This document shows positions 16,931-25,331 of a DNA stretch of 64,000 bases, in pieces; position 1 is the stretch's first letter, and the number at the start of each line of letters is the position of its first letter. The translations under genes were made by a program, and so were the position numbers. Source of the DNA: Myxococcus qinghaiensis (GTDB lineage: Bacteria; Myxococcota; Myxococcia; Myxococcales; Myxococcaceae); contig NZ_JAKCFA010000009.1 in NCBI RefSeq assembly GCF_024198215.1, positions 372,001 to 436,000 of the forward strand, read 5' to 3'. Below the pieces are notes generated by a model. The model had not been told where the DNA came from, made no database searches, and worked only from the letters and a program-made list of their open reading frames with translations.

Positions 16931-18373
16931 ATGCCCGCGCTCGAACAGCTTCGCTTCGACAACTCGTACGCCCGCCTGCCCCCCGGCTTCGGCGCCAGGG
17001 TGTCTCCTCGCGCCTTCCCGAATGCCCGGGTGGTGAGCCTCAACCCCGCCGCGCTGCGCCTCCTGGAGCTGACGCCGGAGGAGGCTCGACGGCCGGAGTT
17101 CGTCGAGGCGTTCGGCGGGGGGCGTCCGCTGCCGGGCATGGAGCCCTTCGCCATGGTGTACGCCGGGCACCAGTTCGGCGTGTACGTGCCCCGACTGGGA
17201 GACGGCCGTGCCCTGCTGCTGGGGCAGGTACGCACCAGCGAGGGCTCGTCGTGGGATTTGCACCTCAAGGGCGGCGGACCCACGCCCTTCTCGCGCGGCG
17301 GAGACGGGCGCGCCGTGCTGCGCTCCTCCATCCGTGAGTACTTGTGCGGCGAGGCCATGCACGGGCTGGGCATCCCCACCACGCGCGCGCTGTGTCTGAT
17401 TGGCGGCGACGAGCGGGTGTACCGCGAGGAAGTCGAGCCGGGCGCCATGCTGGTGCGGATGGCTCCGTCCCACGTGCGCTTCGGCACGTTCGAGTTCTTC
17501 CACCACTCCGAGCAGCACGAGCACGTGGCGCTGCTGGCCGACCACGTCATCGACGCGCACTTCCCGCACCTGTCCGGGGCACCGGGGCGCCACGCGCGCT
17601 TCTACGCGGAAGTGGTGGAGCGCACCGCGCGACTGGTGGCGCAATGGCAGGCGGTGGGCTTCGCGCACGGGGTGATGAACACGGACAACATGTCCATCCT
17701 CGGCCTCACCCTGGACTACGGCCCCTTCGGCTTCCTGGACGAGTTCGAGCCGGGCTTCATCTGCAACCACTCCGACCACCGGGGCCGCTACGCATTCGAC
17801 CAGCAGCCGCGCATCGCGATGTGGAACCTGGCGTGTCTGGGTGAAGCGCTCCTCACGCTGATATCCGAGGACGAGGCCCGCGCGGTGCTCACCACCTTCG
17901 AGCCCACCTTCAAGGAGCACTTCCTGAAGTTGATGCGCCAGAAGCTGGGCCTCCAGGAGGCCCGCGACGAGGACCGCGCCCTGGTGGGGGACTTGTTCGC
18001 GCGCATGGCCGAGGCCCGCGTGGACTACACGCGGTTCTTCCGCGCGCTGGGACACCTGGACTCGGTGGGGGCGATGTTCGCGGACCGGGCGGGCTTCGAC
18101 GCGTGGGCGGAGCGCTACCGCGCGCGGCTCGCCTCGGAAGGCAGCGTGGACGTGGAGCGGCGAGCGCGGATGGAGCGCGTCAATCCGCGCTACGTGCTGC
18201 GCAACTGGATGGCGCAGGCCGCCATCACCCGCGCCCAGGAGGGCGACTTCACGGAGGTGGACCGCCTGCTCGCCGCCCTGGAAGACCCCTTCACGCAGCG
18301 CTCCGAGTACGAGGAGTACACCACGGAGCCTCCTGCCTGGGGCCGGCACCTGGTGGTGAGCTGCAGTTCCTGA
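16931..18373 (+). CDS. selO: Protein adenylyltransferase SelO
   Basis: Predicted 480 aa pseudokinase-fold enzyme that transfers AMP to Ser, Thr or Tyr of target proteins; redox homeostasis is the known theme in E. coli and mitochondria. Key residues are visible: Lys113 in HLKGGGPTPFSR, and HGVMNTDNMS with Asp252 and Asn253, then Asp262 for metal binding. The C-terminus ends SCSS; the Cys occupies the place of selenocysteine in some relatives, so this is a Cys form. It follows the GST by 20 bp, which fits a redox theme and perhaps the same transcript. Confidence 0.95.
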   Translation: MPALEQLRFDNSYARLPPGFGARVSPRAFPNARVVSLNPAALRLLELTPEEARRPEFVEAFGGGRPLPGMEPFAMVYAGHQFGVYVPRLGDGRALLLGQVRTSEGSSWDLHLKGGGPTPFSRGGDGRAVLRSSIREYLCGEAMHGLGIPTTRALCLIGGDERVYREEVEPGAMLVRMAPSHVRFGTFEFFHHSEQHEHVALLADHVIDAHFPHLSGAPGRHARFYAEVVERTARLVAQWQAVGFAHGVMNTDNMSILGLTLDYGPFGFLDEFEPGFICNHSDHRGRYAFDQQPRIAMWNLACLGEALLTLISEDEARAVLTTFEPTFKEHFLKLMRQKLGLQEARDEDRALVGDLFARMAEARVDYTRFFRALGHLDSVGAMFADRAGFDAWAERYRARLASEGSVDVERRARMERVNPRYVLRNWMAQAAITRAQEGDFTEVDRLLAALEDPFTQRSEYEEYTTEPPAWGRHLVVSCSS

Positions 18374-18430
18374 AGCAAGGAGGCTCCCCGGCTGGCGCGC
18401 GCCGAAGTGTCTGGATTAGAACCACGCGCC

Positions 18431-18985
18431 ATGGCTGCTGACGTTGTCATTCCCAAGAACGAGCTCAGTGAGTTCGACCTGCCCCGTGTCTGTGTCATCA
18501 CCGGCCAGACGGAGGGCATCAGCTTCAAGCCCGTGAAGTTCGCGTGGTATCCGCGCTGGCTGCTCATCTTCGTGCCGTTCGCGGCCCTCATCGTGCTGCT
18601 CATCGCGATAGCACTCACCAAGCGCGCCAAGGGCACCCTGCCCTTCAGCGAAGAGGGGTGGGCCCGGTGGCAGCGCAGCAAGCTGCTCTTCGGACTCTCC
18701 TTCCTGGGCACCATCGCCATCCTGGTGGGCGGCATCGCGGTGTTCGCGGGCAGGAGCGACGGGACTCCCATCCTGGTCGCGGTGCTGCTCGCCGTCCTCT
18801 TGCCCGTCGTGGCCTATTACGCGGTGATGAAGGGACGGGTGCCCCTGGTGAAGCGAATCGACAACCGGCACCTCACCCTCTCCCTCCCCAGCGAGTCGGC
18901 GGCGACCACCATCACCGCGCACCTGAGCTCCGGGCGGCGACAGTCGCGCGGCATGCAGCACCCGCTGGAGCGGCAGTCGGCATGA
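18431..18985 (+). CDS. Hypothetical membrane protein
   Basis: Predicted 184 aa. A soluble N-terminus with one Cys (VCVITGQTEG) is followed by three hydrophobic segments near residues 44-62, 87-107 and 112-130, and a soluble basic tail. The start ATG at 18431 is favoured over an upstream GTG. The stop overlaps the next start as ATGA, so it is coupled to the zinc-finger membrane protein gene. I do not recognise the family; the pair probably acts together at the inner membrane. Confidence 0.75.
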   Translation: MAADVVIPKNELSEFDLPRVCVITGQTEGISFKPVKFAWYPRWLLIFVPFAALIVLLIAIALTKRAKGTLPFSEEGWARWQRSKLLFGLSFLGTIAILVGGIAVFAGRSDGTPILVAVLLAVLLPVVAYYAVMKGRVPLVKRIDNRHLTLSLPSESAATTITAHLSSGRRQSRGMQHPLERQSA

Positions 18986-19395
18986 GCGTGGAGACGCCAC
19001 CGGAGGGCGCCTCCTGCGCGGGGCATCCCGACGCCATCGCCAGTTGGGTGTGTGGCCGCTGCGGCACGTTCATGTGTCCGGACTGCGAGCGGCGGGTGCG
19101 CCCGGAGGCGCGCCCCATGTGCCCCTCGTGCTGGGACCTGCGCGAGCGCACCGTCAACGCGCCGGAAGTCGCGGGCATGGGGTTCGTGGTCAGCGGGCTC
19201 GTGCTGGGCGTGCTCTCGCTCGTCCCCATGTGCATCGCCGTCCAGATTGCCTCGGTGATAGTGAACATCGTGGCCCTGTACCGCACCCGGGAGCCCCCCG
19301 GACGGCAGCGACGGTGGATGCCCATCACCGGCCTCGTCCTGACGGGCGTGGGACTCGTCGGCAGCGCCATCGTCGCGTTGTTGGGCTCCGTCTAG
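18982..19395 (+). CDS. Small membrane protein with B-box-like zinc finger
   Basis: Predicted 137 aa. The N-terminal 50 residues have a Cys/His pattern like a B-box zinc finger (CAGHPDAIASWVCGRCGTFMC then CxxC). Two transmembrane helices follow, around residues 63-90 and 110-133, resembling DUF4190-type small membrane proteins. The gene starts within the stop of the previous one. Function unknown; a cytosolic zinc-binding head on an inner-membrane anchor is expected. Confidence 0.8.
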   Translation: MSVETPPEGASCAGHPDAIASWVCGRCGTFMCPDCERRVRPEARPMCPSCWDLRERTVNAPEVAGMGFVVSGLVLGVLSLVPMCIAVQIASVIVNIVALYRTREPPGRQRRWMPITGLVLTGVGLVGSAIVALLGSV

Positions 19396-19481
19396 CCCGC
19401 CTGCCTGGAAGGTTGGCGAGCCGAAAGTCCCTCCCGAAGGCGCTTGCCGCGCGGGAGGAGCGGGCTGACCTTTCACCTTCC

Positions 19482-20021
19482 ATGACGACGGACCTCACCC
19501 GCCTGCCCTCGCGCGGGCCCCAGGGCGCCTTTCACGTCGTCGTCGAGTCCCCTCGGGGCTCGACGGTGAAGCTCAAGTACGACGCCGCGCTCTCGGCCTT
19601 CACGCTCTCCCGCCCCCTCACTCGGGGGCTGCGGTATCCGTTCGACTGGGGCTTCATCCCGTCGACGAAGGGTCCGGACGGAGACCCGCTCGATGCCATG
19701 GTGTTGTGGGACGACACCACGTGGCCCGGGGTGGTGCTGCCCTGCCGCGCGCTGGGCGTCCTCCAGGTGGACCAGAAGCGCAAGGGCGGCAAGCCGGGCG
19801 AGCGTGAGCGCAATGACCGCATCATCGCGCTGCCCACGGCATCGCCTCGCACCGAGCACCTGCGCACGTACCAGGACGTGTCCCGCCGCGAGCGCGAGGA
19901 GCTGGCGCACTTCTTCCTCACCGCCGTGCACTTCGAGGACAAGGACGCGCGCATCCTCGGGTGGGAAGGCCCCGAGGCCGCCGAGCGGATGCTGACCACT
20001 CAGGCCATGACGGGAGGCTAG
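19482..20021 (+). CDS. Inorganic pyrophosphatase family protein
   Basis: Predicted 179 aa soluble class I pyrophosphatase fold, hydrolysing PPi or a related phosphoanhydride. Visible signatures: VVVESPRGS with the conserved Glu, YPFDWGFIPSTKGPDGDPLDAMVLWDD with the metal-binding Asp cluster, and a Lys-rich segment after it. It diverges somewhat from housekeeping Ppa. It is followed 4 bp later by a CHAD-domain gene. CHAD domains bind polyphosphate, so the pair may deal with polyphosphate or PPi. Confidence 0.88.
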   Translation: MTTDLTRLPSRGPQGAFHVVVESPRGSTVKLKYDAALSAFTLSRPLTRGLRYPFDWGFIPSTKGPDGDPLDAMVLWDDTTWPGVVLPCRALGVLQVDQKRKGGKPGERERNDRIIALPTASPRTEHLRTYQDVSRREREELAHFFLTAVHFEDKDARILGWEGPEAAERMLTTQAMTGG

Positions 20022-20025
20022 GCAG

Positions 20026-20925
20026 ATGGCCCAACCCACACCCATTCGAGGACTGGGCCCGGACAGCGAGCTGGGCGAGGCCGCGCGGCGCATCCTCGCG
20101 GGCCGGCTGGCGGATGTCCGCAAGCCCGAGGCGAAGCTCGCGGAGGAGCTCGACGACGACGGCGTCCACGACATGCGCGTGGCCACGCGCCGGCTGCGCG
20201 CCGCCATCCAGGTGTTCCGTCCGCTCGGCGGGCTGGGCAAGCTGGAGGTGGAGGTGAAGCGGCTCCAGGACGCGCTGGGCGACGTGAGGGACTTGCACGT
20301 CCAGGCGGCCTGGCTGGAGGAGGTCGCGAAGAAGTCGCGCCGCGAGAAGCCCGACACGCGCGCGGGCATCGCCGCGCTGGGCAAGGCGCGCCTCGCGGGA
20401 CTGAAGGCGAAGGAGAAGCGGCTGCGCTCGGAGCTGGAGCGGTGGGCTTCGCGCACCATGCCCCGGCTGCTGCGCAAGATGGACGGGCTGGAGGACGACC
20501 ACCGCTTCGGCGGGCGCCGGGTGAAGGAGCCCCTGCTCTGGCGGGTGCGCCGCGTGCGCAAGCGGATGAAGGTCTACATGGACGCGCCCGACGCCGCGTC
20601 CGCGCATGCGCTGCGCAAGGACTTGAAGAAGCTGCGCTACGAGCTGGAGATCTTCCAGCCCGCGTTCCGCCGCACGCTGGGCGCGCTGGTGGAGGTGCTC
20701 GTCCCGCTCCAGGAAGGACTGGGGGAGCTGCACGACGCGGACGTGAGGCTGGAGGTGTTCGAGCGACTCGCCGCCGGAGGCAAGCCCGGGGAGCGCAAGG
20801 CCGCGCGAGCCCTGTTGCCGCTCATCCGCGAGGGCCGGGCACAGCGCTCCGCGGAGATTGCTCGCGAGCTCCAGCGCTGGCACGCCGAGGCGATTCCCCG
20901 GCGGCTGCTCCAGGTGCTCGCGTAG
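20026..20925 (+). CDS. CHAD domain protein
   Basis: Predicted 299 aa, all-helical and rich in Lys, Arg and His. It has the CHAD hallmarks VHDMRVATRRLRAAIQVF near residue 43, LGDVRDLHVQ near 87, and a second half with HALRKDLKKLRYELEIF and LQEGLGELHDADV. CHAD domains bind polyphosphate and associate with polyphosphate granules. The close upstream pyrophosphatase gene (4-bp gap) supports a polyphosphate-linked function. It ends 21 bp from the convergent DUF4142 gene. Confidence 0.93.
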   Translation: MAQPTPIRGLGPDSELGEAARRILAGRLADVRKPEAKLAEELDDDGVHDMRVATRRLRAAIQVFRPLGGLGKLEVEVKRLQDALGDVRDLHVQAAWLEEVAKKSRREKPDTRAGIAALGKARLAGLKAKEKRLRSELERWASRTMPRLLRKMDGLEDDHRFGGRRVKEPLLWRVRRVRKRMKVYMDAPDAASAHALRKDLKKLRYELEIFQPAFRRTLGALVEVLVPLQEGLGELHDADVRLEVFERLAAGGKPGERKAARALLPLIREGRAQRSAEIARELQRWHAEAIPRRLLQVLA

Positions 20926-20946
20926 CAAGACCGCGAGCGCCCGGGC

Positions 20947-21525
20947 CTATGGCGCTTCGAAGAGGGCCTTCTGGATGGGAAGGGCTTCTTCCAGGTGCTT
21001 CTGGACGGCCATCCGCTGCACGCGCAGCTCCTGCTGGAGGGCTTCGTTCTGGGCCTGCGGGGCGAGCAGGGCATCCGCCAGCATGGCCGTGCGAGCGTGG
21101 GCCGCGAGCTGAGCGTCCATCAGCGCCAGGTCGAAGCGCTCTCCCTCCAGTCCGTCCAGCGCCATCATCAGCCGCTGGACCTCCTCCATGAGCTGCATCG
21201 AGACCTCGCTGTCCGCGGGCCGAATCCCCTGGGCCGCGGCCAGGGCATCCAGCTGCTGTCGCGCGGCCGTGTGCTCGGTGACCATCTCCGCGCTGAAGTC
21301 ACGCACGGGCTCGGTGGTGGCCCGGGATTGTCCCAGCGTGCCCAGGGCCACCTCTCCTTCATTGGCCACCTGCAGCACCCGGACTATCTGGGCGTCATCG
21401 AGCGTCAGCGTCTGCTCGCTCAGTCCCGGGTCCACGCTCTCACGATTGTTGTCTGAGCAAGCCGACGTCAGCATCACCGCGCTCGCCAGGAGCGCCCTCA
21501 TCATCCAGGATTTCGCCACGTGCAT
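20947..21525 (-). CDS. DUF4142 family lipoprotein
   Basis: Predicted 192 aa. A signal peptide ends at LTSACSD, a lipobox. The body is a ferritin-like helical DUF4142 domain with the typical ILQVANEGEVALGTLGQ-like start and later AAHARTAMLADALL. These proteins are periplasmic or outer-membrane lipoproteins of unknown activity. The ATG at 21525 is supported by GGGGAGGGG just upstream. It appears to be a single-gene transcript. Confidence 0.85.
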   Translation of the reverse strand: MHVAKSWMMRALLASAVMLTSACSDNNRESVDPGLSEQTLTLDDAQIVRVLQVANEGEVALGTLGQSRATTEPVRDFSAEMVTEHTAARQQLDALAAAQGIRPADSEVSMQLMEEVQRLMMALDGLEGERFDLALMDAQLAAHARTAMLADALLAPQAQNEALQQELRVQRMAVQKHLEEALPIQKALFEAP

Positions 21526-21634
21526 GTCCCCTCCCCGTTCCAATCAGGCTCGCGGAGGTTGTGGAGGGGAAGGTGGGAGGGGTATCGGCGTCGAAGCTGA
21601 TTCCCTTGTCGACCAGGCGATAGGGATTCGGGGC

Positions 21635-22159
21635 TCAGCCGTCACAGTCCGCGGGGCAGTCCTGGTGTGTCTCGTGCGACTCGCAGAACCCATCGCCGCA
21701 CGAGTCACCGACGGGACTGTCGCAGTCGGTGGGGCAGCTCAGATGCGACTCGAGCGCCTCGCAATATCCGTTGCCACACGTCCCGCCGATGGGGCCGGCG
21801 CCACAGTCTGCGGGGCAGCTCTGCCGCGTCTCGGAGGACTCGCACCATGCGTTGCCACACACGGCACCGATGGGACCGGCGCTACAATCGGAGGGACAGC
21901 TCTGCTGCGTCTCGAAGGGCTCACACAATCCGTTGCCGCAAGGGTCGCCGGGACTGTCGCAGTCGAGTGGACAGGTCTGGGGTGTCTCCCCGAGGTCACA
22001 GACGCCGTCCTCTCCACAGGGGCCCTGGGGAGGCTCTTCCTCGGTGAGCGTGGCTTGCGCGACGAAGCGGTCCGCGACCTGTGTCGGCCCGCCCGCGTTA
22101 CAGCCGAGGAGCGCGCCGAGACACCATCCACCCAGGAGGACGATTAGTTGCTGCTTCAT
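21635..22159 (-). CDS. Cysteine-repeat lipoprotein
   Basis: Predicted 174 aa. The lipobox LLGCN lies in a short signal peptide. After a 25-residue spacer come five repeats of about 27 residues with the pattern CGxGxCExxExxxxCPxDC, each with four Cys and several acids. The pattern suggests small disulfide-bonded or metal-binding modules displayed on the outer membrane. Similar repeats are common in secreted proteins of myxobacteria; function unknown. The ribosome-binding site is buried in a 9-bp hairpin directly upstream. Confidence 0.85.
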   Translation of the reverse strand: MKQQLIVLLGGWCLGALLGCNAGGPTQVADRFVAQATLTEEEPPQGPCGEDGVCDLGETPQTCPLDCDSPGDPCGNGLCEPFETQQSCPSDCSAGPIGAVCGNAWCESSETRQSCPADCGAGPIGGTCGNGYCEALESHLSCPTDCDSPVGDSCGDGFCESHETHQDCPADCDG

Positions 22160-22165
22160 GTGTGT

Positions 22166-22187
22166 GACCCCTCTCGAAAGAGGGGTC
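22166..22187 (-). promoter_or_regulatory. Hairpin masking the ribosome-binding site of the Cys-repeat lipoprotein gene
   Basis: Read on the minus strand: GACCCCTCT, loop TTCG, AGAGGGGTC, then 6 nt and the ATG at 22159. The Shine-Dalgarno AGAGGGG is the 3' arm of a perfect 9-bp stem with a UUCG loop. It could be a translational switch (RNA thermometer-like) or the terminator of the upstream gene. Function inferred. Confidence 0.5.
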
Positions 22188-22235
22188 TGGGATTACCATG
22201 GTGGCGGCGGACAGCGTGACACCGTCACACCCTGA

Positions 22236-23744
22236 TTACTGCTGCTGTGTGGGTTGCTCCTGGGTGGAGCCGGTCCCCGTGGTGCTTCCCTGGGAGGTCG
22301 CGTCGATGCTCACGGCCTTGGCTTCCCCTGTCTCATCCATGGTGTACGAGACGCGGACCTGGGCGCCTTCCTGGATGTCCTCGGCGACGGAGCGGAACCC
22401 ATCCACGGTCACCTGCGTCTCGGGTTTGACCGTCAAGCGGAGCTGGGGCTCACCATTCTGACTGAGCAGGACCTCGGTCTCAGTCGCGCGAATCAACTCG
22501 CCGGTGAACTGCTGCGGGGTGTTCTGCTGGGCCTGTGTTCCCGACGCGGTGCCACTGCTCGACTGCGAGCCGGAGGGAACCGGGAGCATGACCACGGGCT
22601 GCTGGGGCTGCTGCTGCGTGCCCTGCTGCGCCTGTGGCTGCTGGGGGGTGCCCGAGGCGCCCGTCGAGGAGTCGGTGGTCCCGGAGGCAGGCTGCTGCGT
22701 GGTCGTCGAAGGCGCGGTGGCGATGGGCTGCTGCTCCGTGCCCGATGTGGCGGGCTGCTGCTCCGTGCCGCTCGTCGTCTGACCCTGCTGCTGTCGAGCA
22801 TCGAGTTGTTCGAGGGGAGACAGCGGCTGCGTGCCCTCGTCGACCTGTTGCCCCGAGCCTCCGGAGGCCTGTCCCGAGCTGGAGTCCGTGGGCGACCCGG
22901 TGGACGGTGTGGACGACGTGCCCGTCCCCGAGGAAGAGGCCACGGGTGACTGCGTGTCTTGTCCCGTCCCCGACTGCGTGCCCGACGGTGCGGAGCCGCT
23001 CTGTGCCGTCTGCTGCTCGGCGCGCTGCTCCGCGCGGAGTTCGGCTTCCCGCTCCGCCCGCAGGTCGGCCTGTCGCTCCGCCTCTCTCTCCGCGTCGGTG
23101 GAGCTGGCCTGGGCCTGCTGCTGCGCGTCCGTGGCCTGCTGTCCCGCCTGGGCGGCCTGCTGCTGCGCGTCCGCGGCCTGCTGTCCCGTCTGTGCGGCTT
23201 GCTGCTGAGCGTCCGCGGCCTGCTGTCCCGTCTGGGCGGCTTGCTGCTGAGCGTCCGAGGCTTGCTGTCCCGTCTGTGCGGCTTGCTGCTGAGCGTCCGA
23301 GGCTTGCTGTCCCGCCTGAGCAGCTTGCTGCTGTGCACCCGCGGCTTGCTGTCCCGCCTGGGCAGCCTGCTGCTGAGCAGCTCCGGTTGCCTGGGTGGCC
23401 TGCTGCTGCGCGGCCCCCGCCTGTTGCTGCGCGCCCCCGGCCTGCTGCGTCGCATCCGTGGCCTGCTGCCGGGCCTGGGCGGCCTGTTGCGCGGCCTCTG
23501 TCTGCTGTGCGGTCTGGGACTGGTCCGCCTCGCCCTCCTCGCGCTGAGCGCGGGCCTTGGCTTCGTCCAGAGCCTCCTGCTTCTGCCGCACCTCCTCCTG
23601 GGCGCTGTTCGCCTGATGCTGCTGTTCACTCGCGGTCGCCTCTGCGCCCTGCCGCGACTGCGCCTCCTGGCCGCGCTCGCGGCAGCCGGTGACGAGCAAC
23701 GCGGCGGCACCGGCGGCCACCCACCCTCTCGCGCGGACCTTCAT
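22236..23744 (-). CDS. Gln/Ala-rich repeat lipoprotein
   Basis: Predicted 502 aa. The signal peptide ends LLVTGCRE (lipobox). Residues about 20-240 are a long Gln/Ala-rich, probably coiled-coil, segment containing about six 14-residue repeats (AQTGQQASDAQQQA). Then come Ser/Thr/Gly/Gln-rich linkers, and a C-terminal domain of about 75 residues (FTGELIRATETEVLLSQNG to DETGEAKAVSIDA) that looks like a small beta-barrel. The ATG at 23744 is preceded by AGGGGG. Expected on the cell envelope, perhaps spanning the periplasm. Function unknown. Confidence 0.82.
   Translation of the reverse strand: MKVRARGWVAAGAAALLVTGCRERGQEAQSRQGAEATASEQQHQANSAQEEVRQKQEALDEAKARAQREEGEADQSQTAQQTEAAQQAAQARQQATDATQQAGGAQQQAGAAQQQATQATGAAQQQAAQAGQQAAGAQQQAAQAGQQASDAQQQAAQTGQQASDAQQQAAQTGQQAADAQQQAAQTGQQAADAQQQAAQAGQQATDAQQQAQASSTDAEREAERQADLRAEREAELRAEQRAEQQTAQSGSAPSGTQSGTGQDTQSPVASSSGTGTSSTPSTGSPTDSSSGQASGGSGQQVDEGTQPLSPLEQLDARQQQGQTTSGTEQQPATSGTEQQPIATAPSTTTQQPASGTTDSSTGASGTPQQPQAQQGTQQQPQQPVVMLPVPSGSQSSSGTASGTQAQQNTPQQFTGELIRATETEVLLSQNGEPQLRLTVKPETQVTVDGFRSVAEDIQEGAQVRVSYTMDETGEAKAVSIDATSQGSTTGTGSTQEQPTQQQ
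23113..23400. repeat. 42-bp in-frame tandem repeats in the Gln/Ala-rich lipoprotein gene
   Basis: About six to seven near-identical 42-bp units encode the 14-residue coiled-coil repeat. The period keeps the reading frame, so unit number may vary between strains. Confidence 0.8.
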
Positions 23745-23909
23745 GAAGACCCCCTGTCGTGACTTCCGAAAAAGAAACATGGGAAGTCATCGAATCTCGC
23801 CAACCCACGCCCTCTCCGGGCGGCCGCCCACTCGCCCGTCCTCCAGCGGGCAGCCCGGCTCACGACGCCCTACCCTTTCCTGGAGTTTGGCGATAAGGGG
23901 CGCACCCCC

Positions 23910-25163
23910 ATGCATGCCTGTGGACTCGACTTCGGAACCAGCAACACCGCCGCGGCCCTGCCTGACGGCACGGTGCTGTCGCTGCAACCCCACACCTCGG
24001 AGCCCCGCCTCTTCCGCTCCGTGATGTTCTTTCCGGACGACGAGCGCGAAATCTACACGGGCGCCGACGCCATCAACCGCTACATGGAGGACAACACCGG
24101 GCGCTTCATCCAGTCCGTGAAGTCCTTCCTCCACTCCAACTCCTTCCGCGCCACCCAGGTGAAGGGCCGCACCTTCACCATCGAGGACCTGGTCGCCATC
24201 CTCCTGCGCCGCGTGCGCGAGGCCGCGGGCGCCCACATGGGTGGCCTTCCGGAGGCCGTCATCCTCGGCCGCCCCGCCGTCTTCACGCCGGACAAGGACG
24301 CGGACGCGCTCGCCCAGAAGCGCCTGCACCGCGCCGCCGAGCTGGCGGGCTTCCAGCACATCGAGTTCCTCATCGAGCCCATCGCCGCCGCGCTCGCCTA
24401 CGAGGCGCAGCTCACCCGCGATGAGCTGGTCCTCGTGGCCGACTTCGGCGCCGGCACCACGGACCTCACGCTGATGCGCCTGGGCCCCTCGCGCCGAGGC
24501 GTCAAGGACCGCCGCCCGGACGTCGTGGGCTCCACCGGTGTCCGCATCGGCGGTGACCGCTTCGACGCCGAAATCATGCGCCACAAGCTCCTGCCGCGTT
24601 TTGGCGCGGGCTCCACCTATCGGGTGCGAGGCTTGAGCGACAAGCGCCTGCCCATGCCCCAACACGTCATGGCCAAGCTCTTGTCCTGGCACGAGATGTC
24701 CTTCATCCGGGAGAAGTCCACCCAGGACCTGCTGGACACCATGCTGGAGACCAGTGACAAGCAGCCCGAAATCGAGGCGCTCCACGACCTGGTGATGGAC
24801 AACCTGGGCTATCGCCTGTTCCGCGCGATTGAAGCCGCCAAGGTGCGCCTGTCGCGCGACGAGGTGGCCACCGTGGACTTCGAGGAGGCCCGCATCAACC
24901 TCCACGAGCCCATCACCCGCGCGGAGTTCGAGGTGTTCAGCAAGCCGCTGCTCGACGAGCTGGAGCAGTGCACGGTGGGGCTGCTGTCGCGTCACCCCGA
25001 GGCGGCGAACATCGACGCCGTGTTCCTCACGGGCGGCTCCTCGCAGATTCCCGCCGTGCGCCAGCTCTATGTGAATCGCTTCGGCGAGGAGCGCGTGCGC
25101 ACCGCGGACGCCTTCACCTCCGTGGCCGAGGGTCTGGGACGCGCCTCCGCGTCTTTCGGCTGA
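23910..25163 (+). CDS. Hsp70-family ATPase, YegD-like
   Basis: Predicted 417 aa. It has the actin-like ATPase motifs of the Hsp70 family: phosphate loop GLDFGTSNTAAAL at the N-terminus, FLIEPIAAALAYEA, second phosphate motif VADFGAGTTDLTLM, and adenosine motif VFLTGGSSQIPAVR. The peptide-binding domain of DnaK is absent, and length and insertions fit the E. coli YegD group of putative chaperone-like ATPases. Cytoplasmic. AAGGGG precedes the ATG. It stands alone and is followed by two hairpins. Confidence 0.9.
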   Translation: MHACGLDFGTSNTAAALPDGTVLSLQPHTSEPRLFRSVMFFPDDEREIYTGADAINRYMEDNTGRFIQSVKSFLHSNSFRATQVKGRTFTIEDLVAILLRRVREAAGAHMGGLPEAVILGRPAVFTPDKDADALAQKRLHRAAELAGFQHIEFLIEPIAAALAYEAQLTRDELVLVADFGAGTTDLTLMRLGPSRRGVKDRRPDVVGSTGVRIGGDRFDAEIMRHKLLPRFGAGSTYRVRGLSDKRLPMPQHVMAKLLSWHEMSFIREKSTQDLLDTMLETSDKQPEIEALHDLVMDNLGYRLFRAIEAAKVRLSRDEVATVDFEEARINLHEPITRAEFEVFSKPLLDELEQCTVGLLSRHPEAANIDAVFLTGGSSQIPAVRQLYVNRFGEERVRTADAFTSVAEGLGRASASFG

Positions 25164-25181
25164 GCCGCGGACACGCGCTCA

Positions 25182-25197
25182 CTTCGTGTAGACGAAG
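25182..25197 (+). terminator. Small hairpin after the Hsp70-like gene
   Basis: CTTCGT and ACGAAG pair around a 4-nt loop, 20 nt after the stop codon. It may be a weak terminator. Confidence 0.3.
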
Positions 25198-25284
25198 CAT
25201 GGCATCCAGCGTCTGGTAGCTCGCCTTGGAGTCTTCCGCACGAATCGCGGGTGCTTCCGCGTGTGGAGCGCATCCACGATGACA

Positions 25285-25316
25285 CGCCGCCCGGCGCTAT
25301 CGCGTTCCGGGCGGCG
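25285..25316. terminator. Bidirectional terminator-like hairpin
   Basis: Perfect 10-bp arms CGCCGCCCGG (25285-25294) and CCGGGCGGCG (25307-25316) in the convergent space between the Hsp70-like gene and the small lipoprotein gene. Confidence 0.55.
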
Positions 25317-25331
25317 CGAGTCACGTCGCGA

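Noticed and set aside
18350-18373. Selenocysteine at the SelO C-terminus
   Set aside because: The codon at the position is a Cys (SCSS) with a normal stop; no recoding needed.
23113-23400. Regular 42-bp repeats considered as a CRISPR array
   Set aside because: No unique spacers; the repeats are contiguous, in frame and encode a coiled coil.
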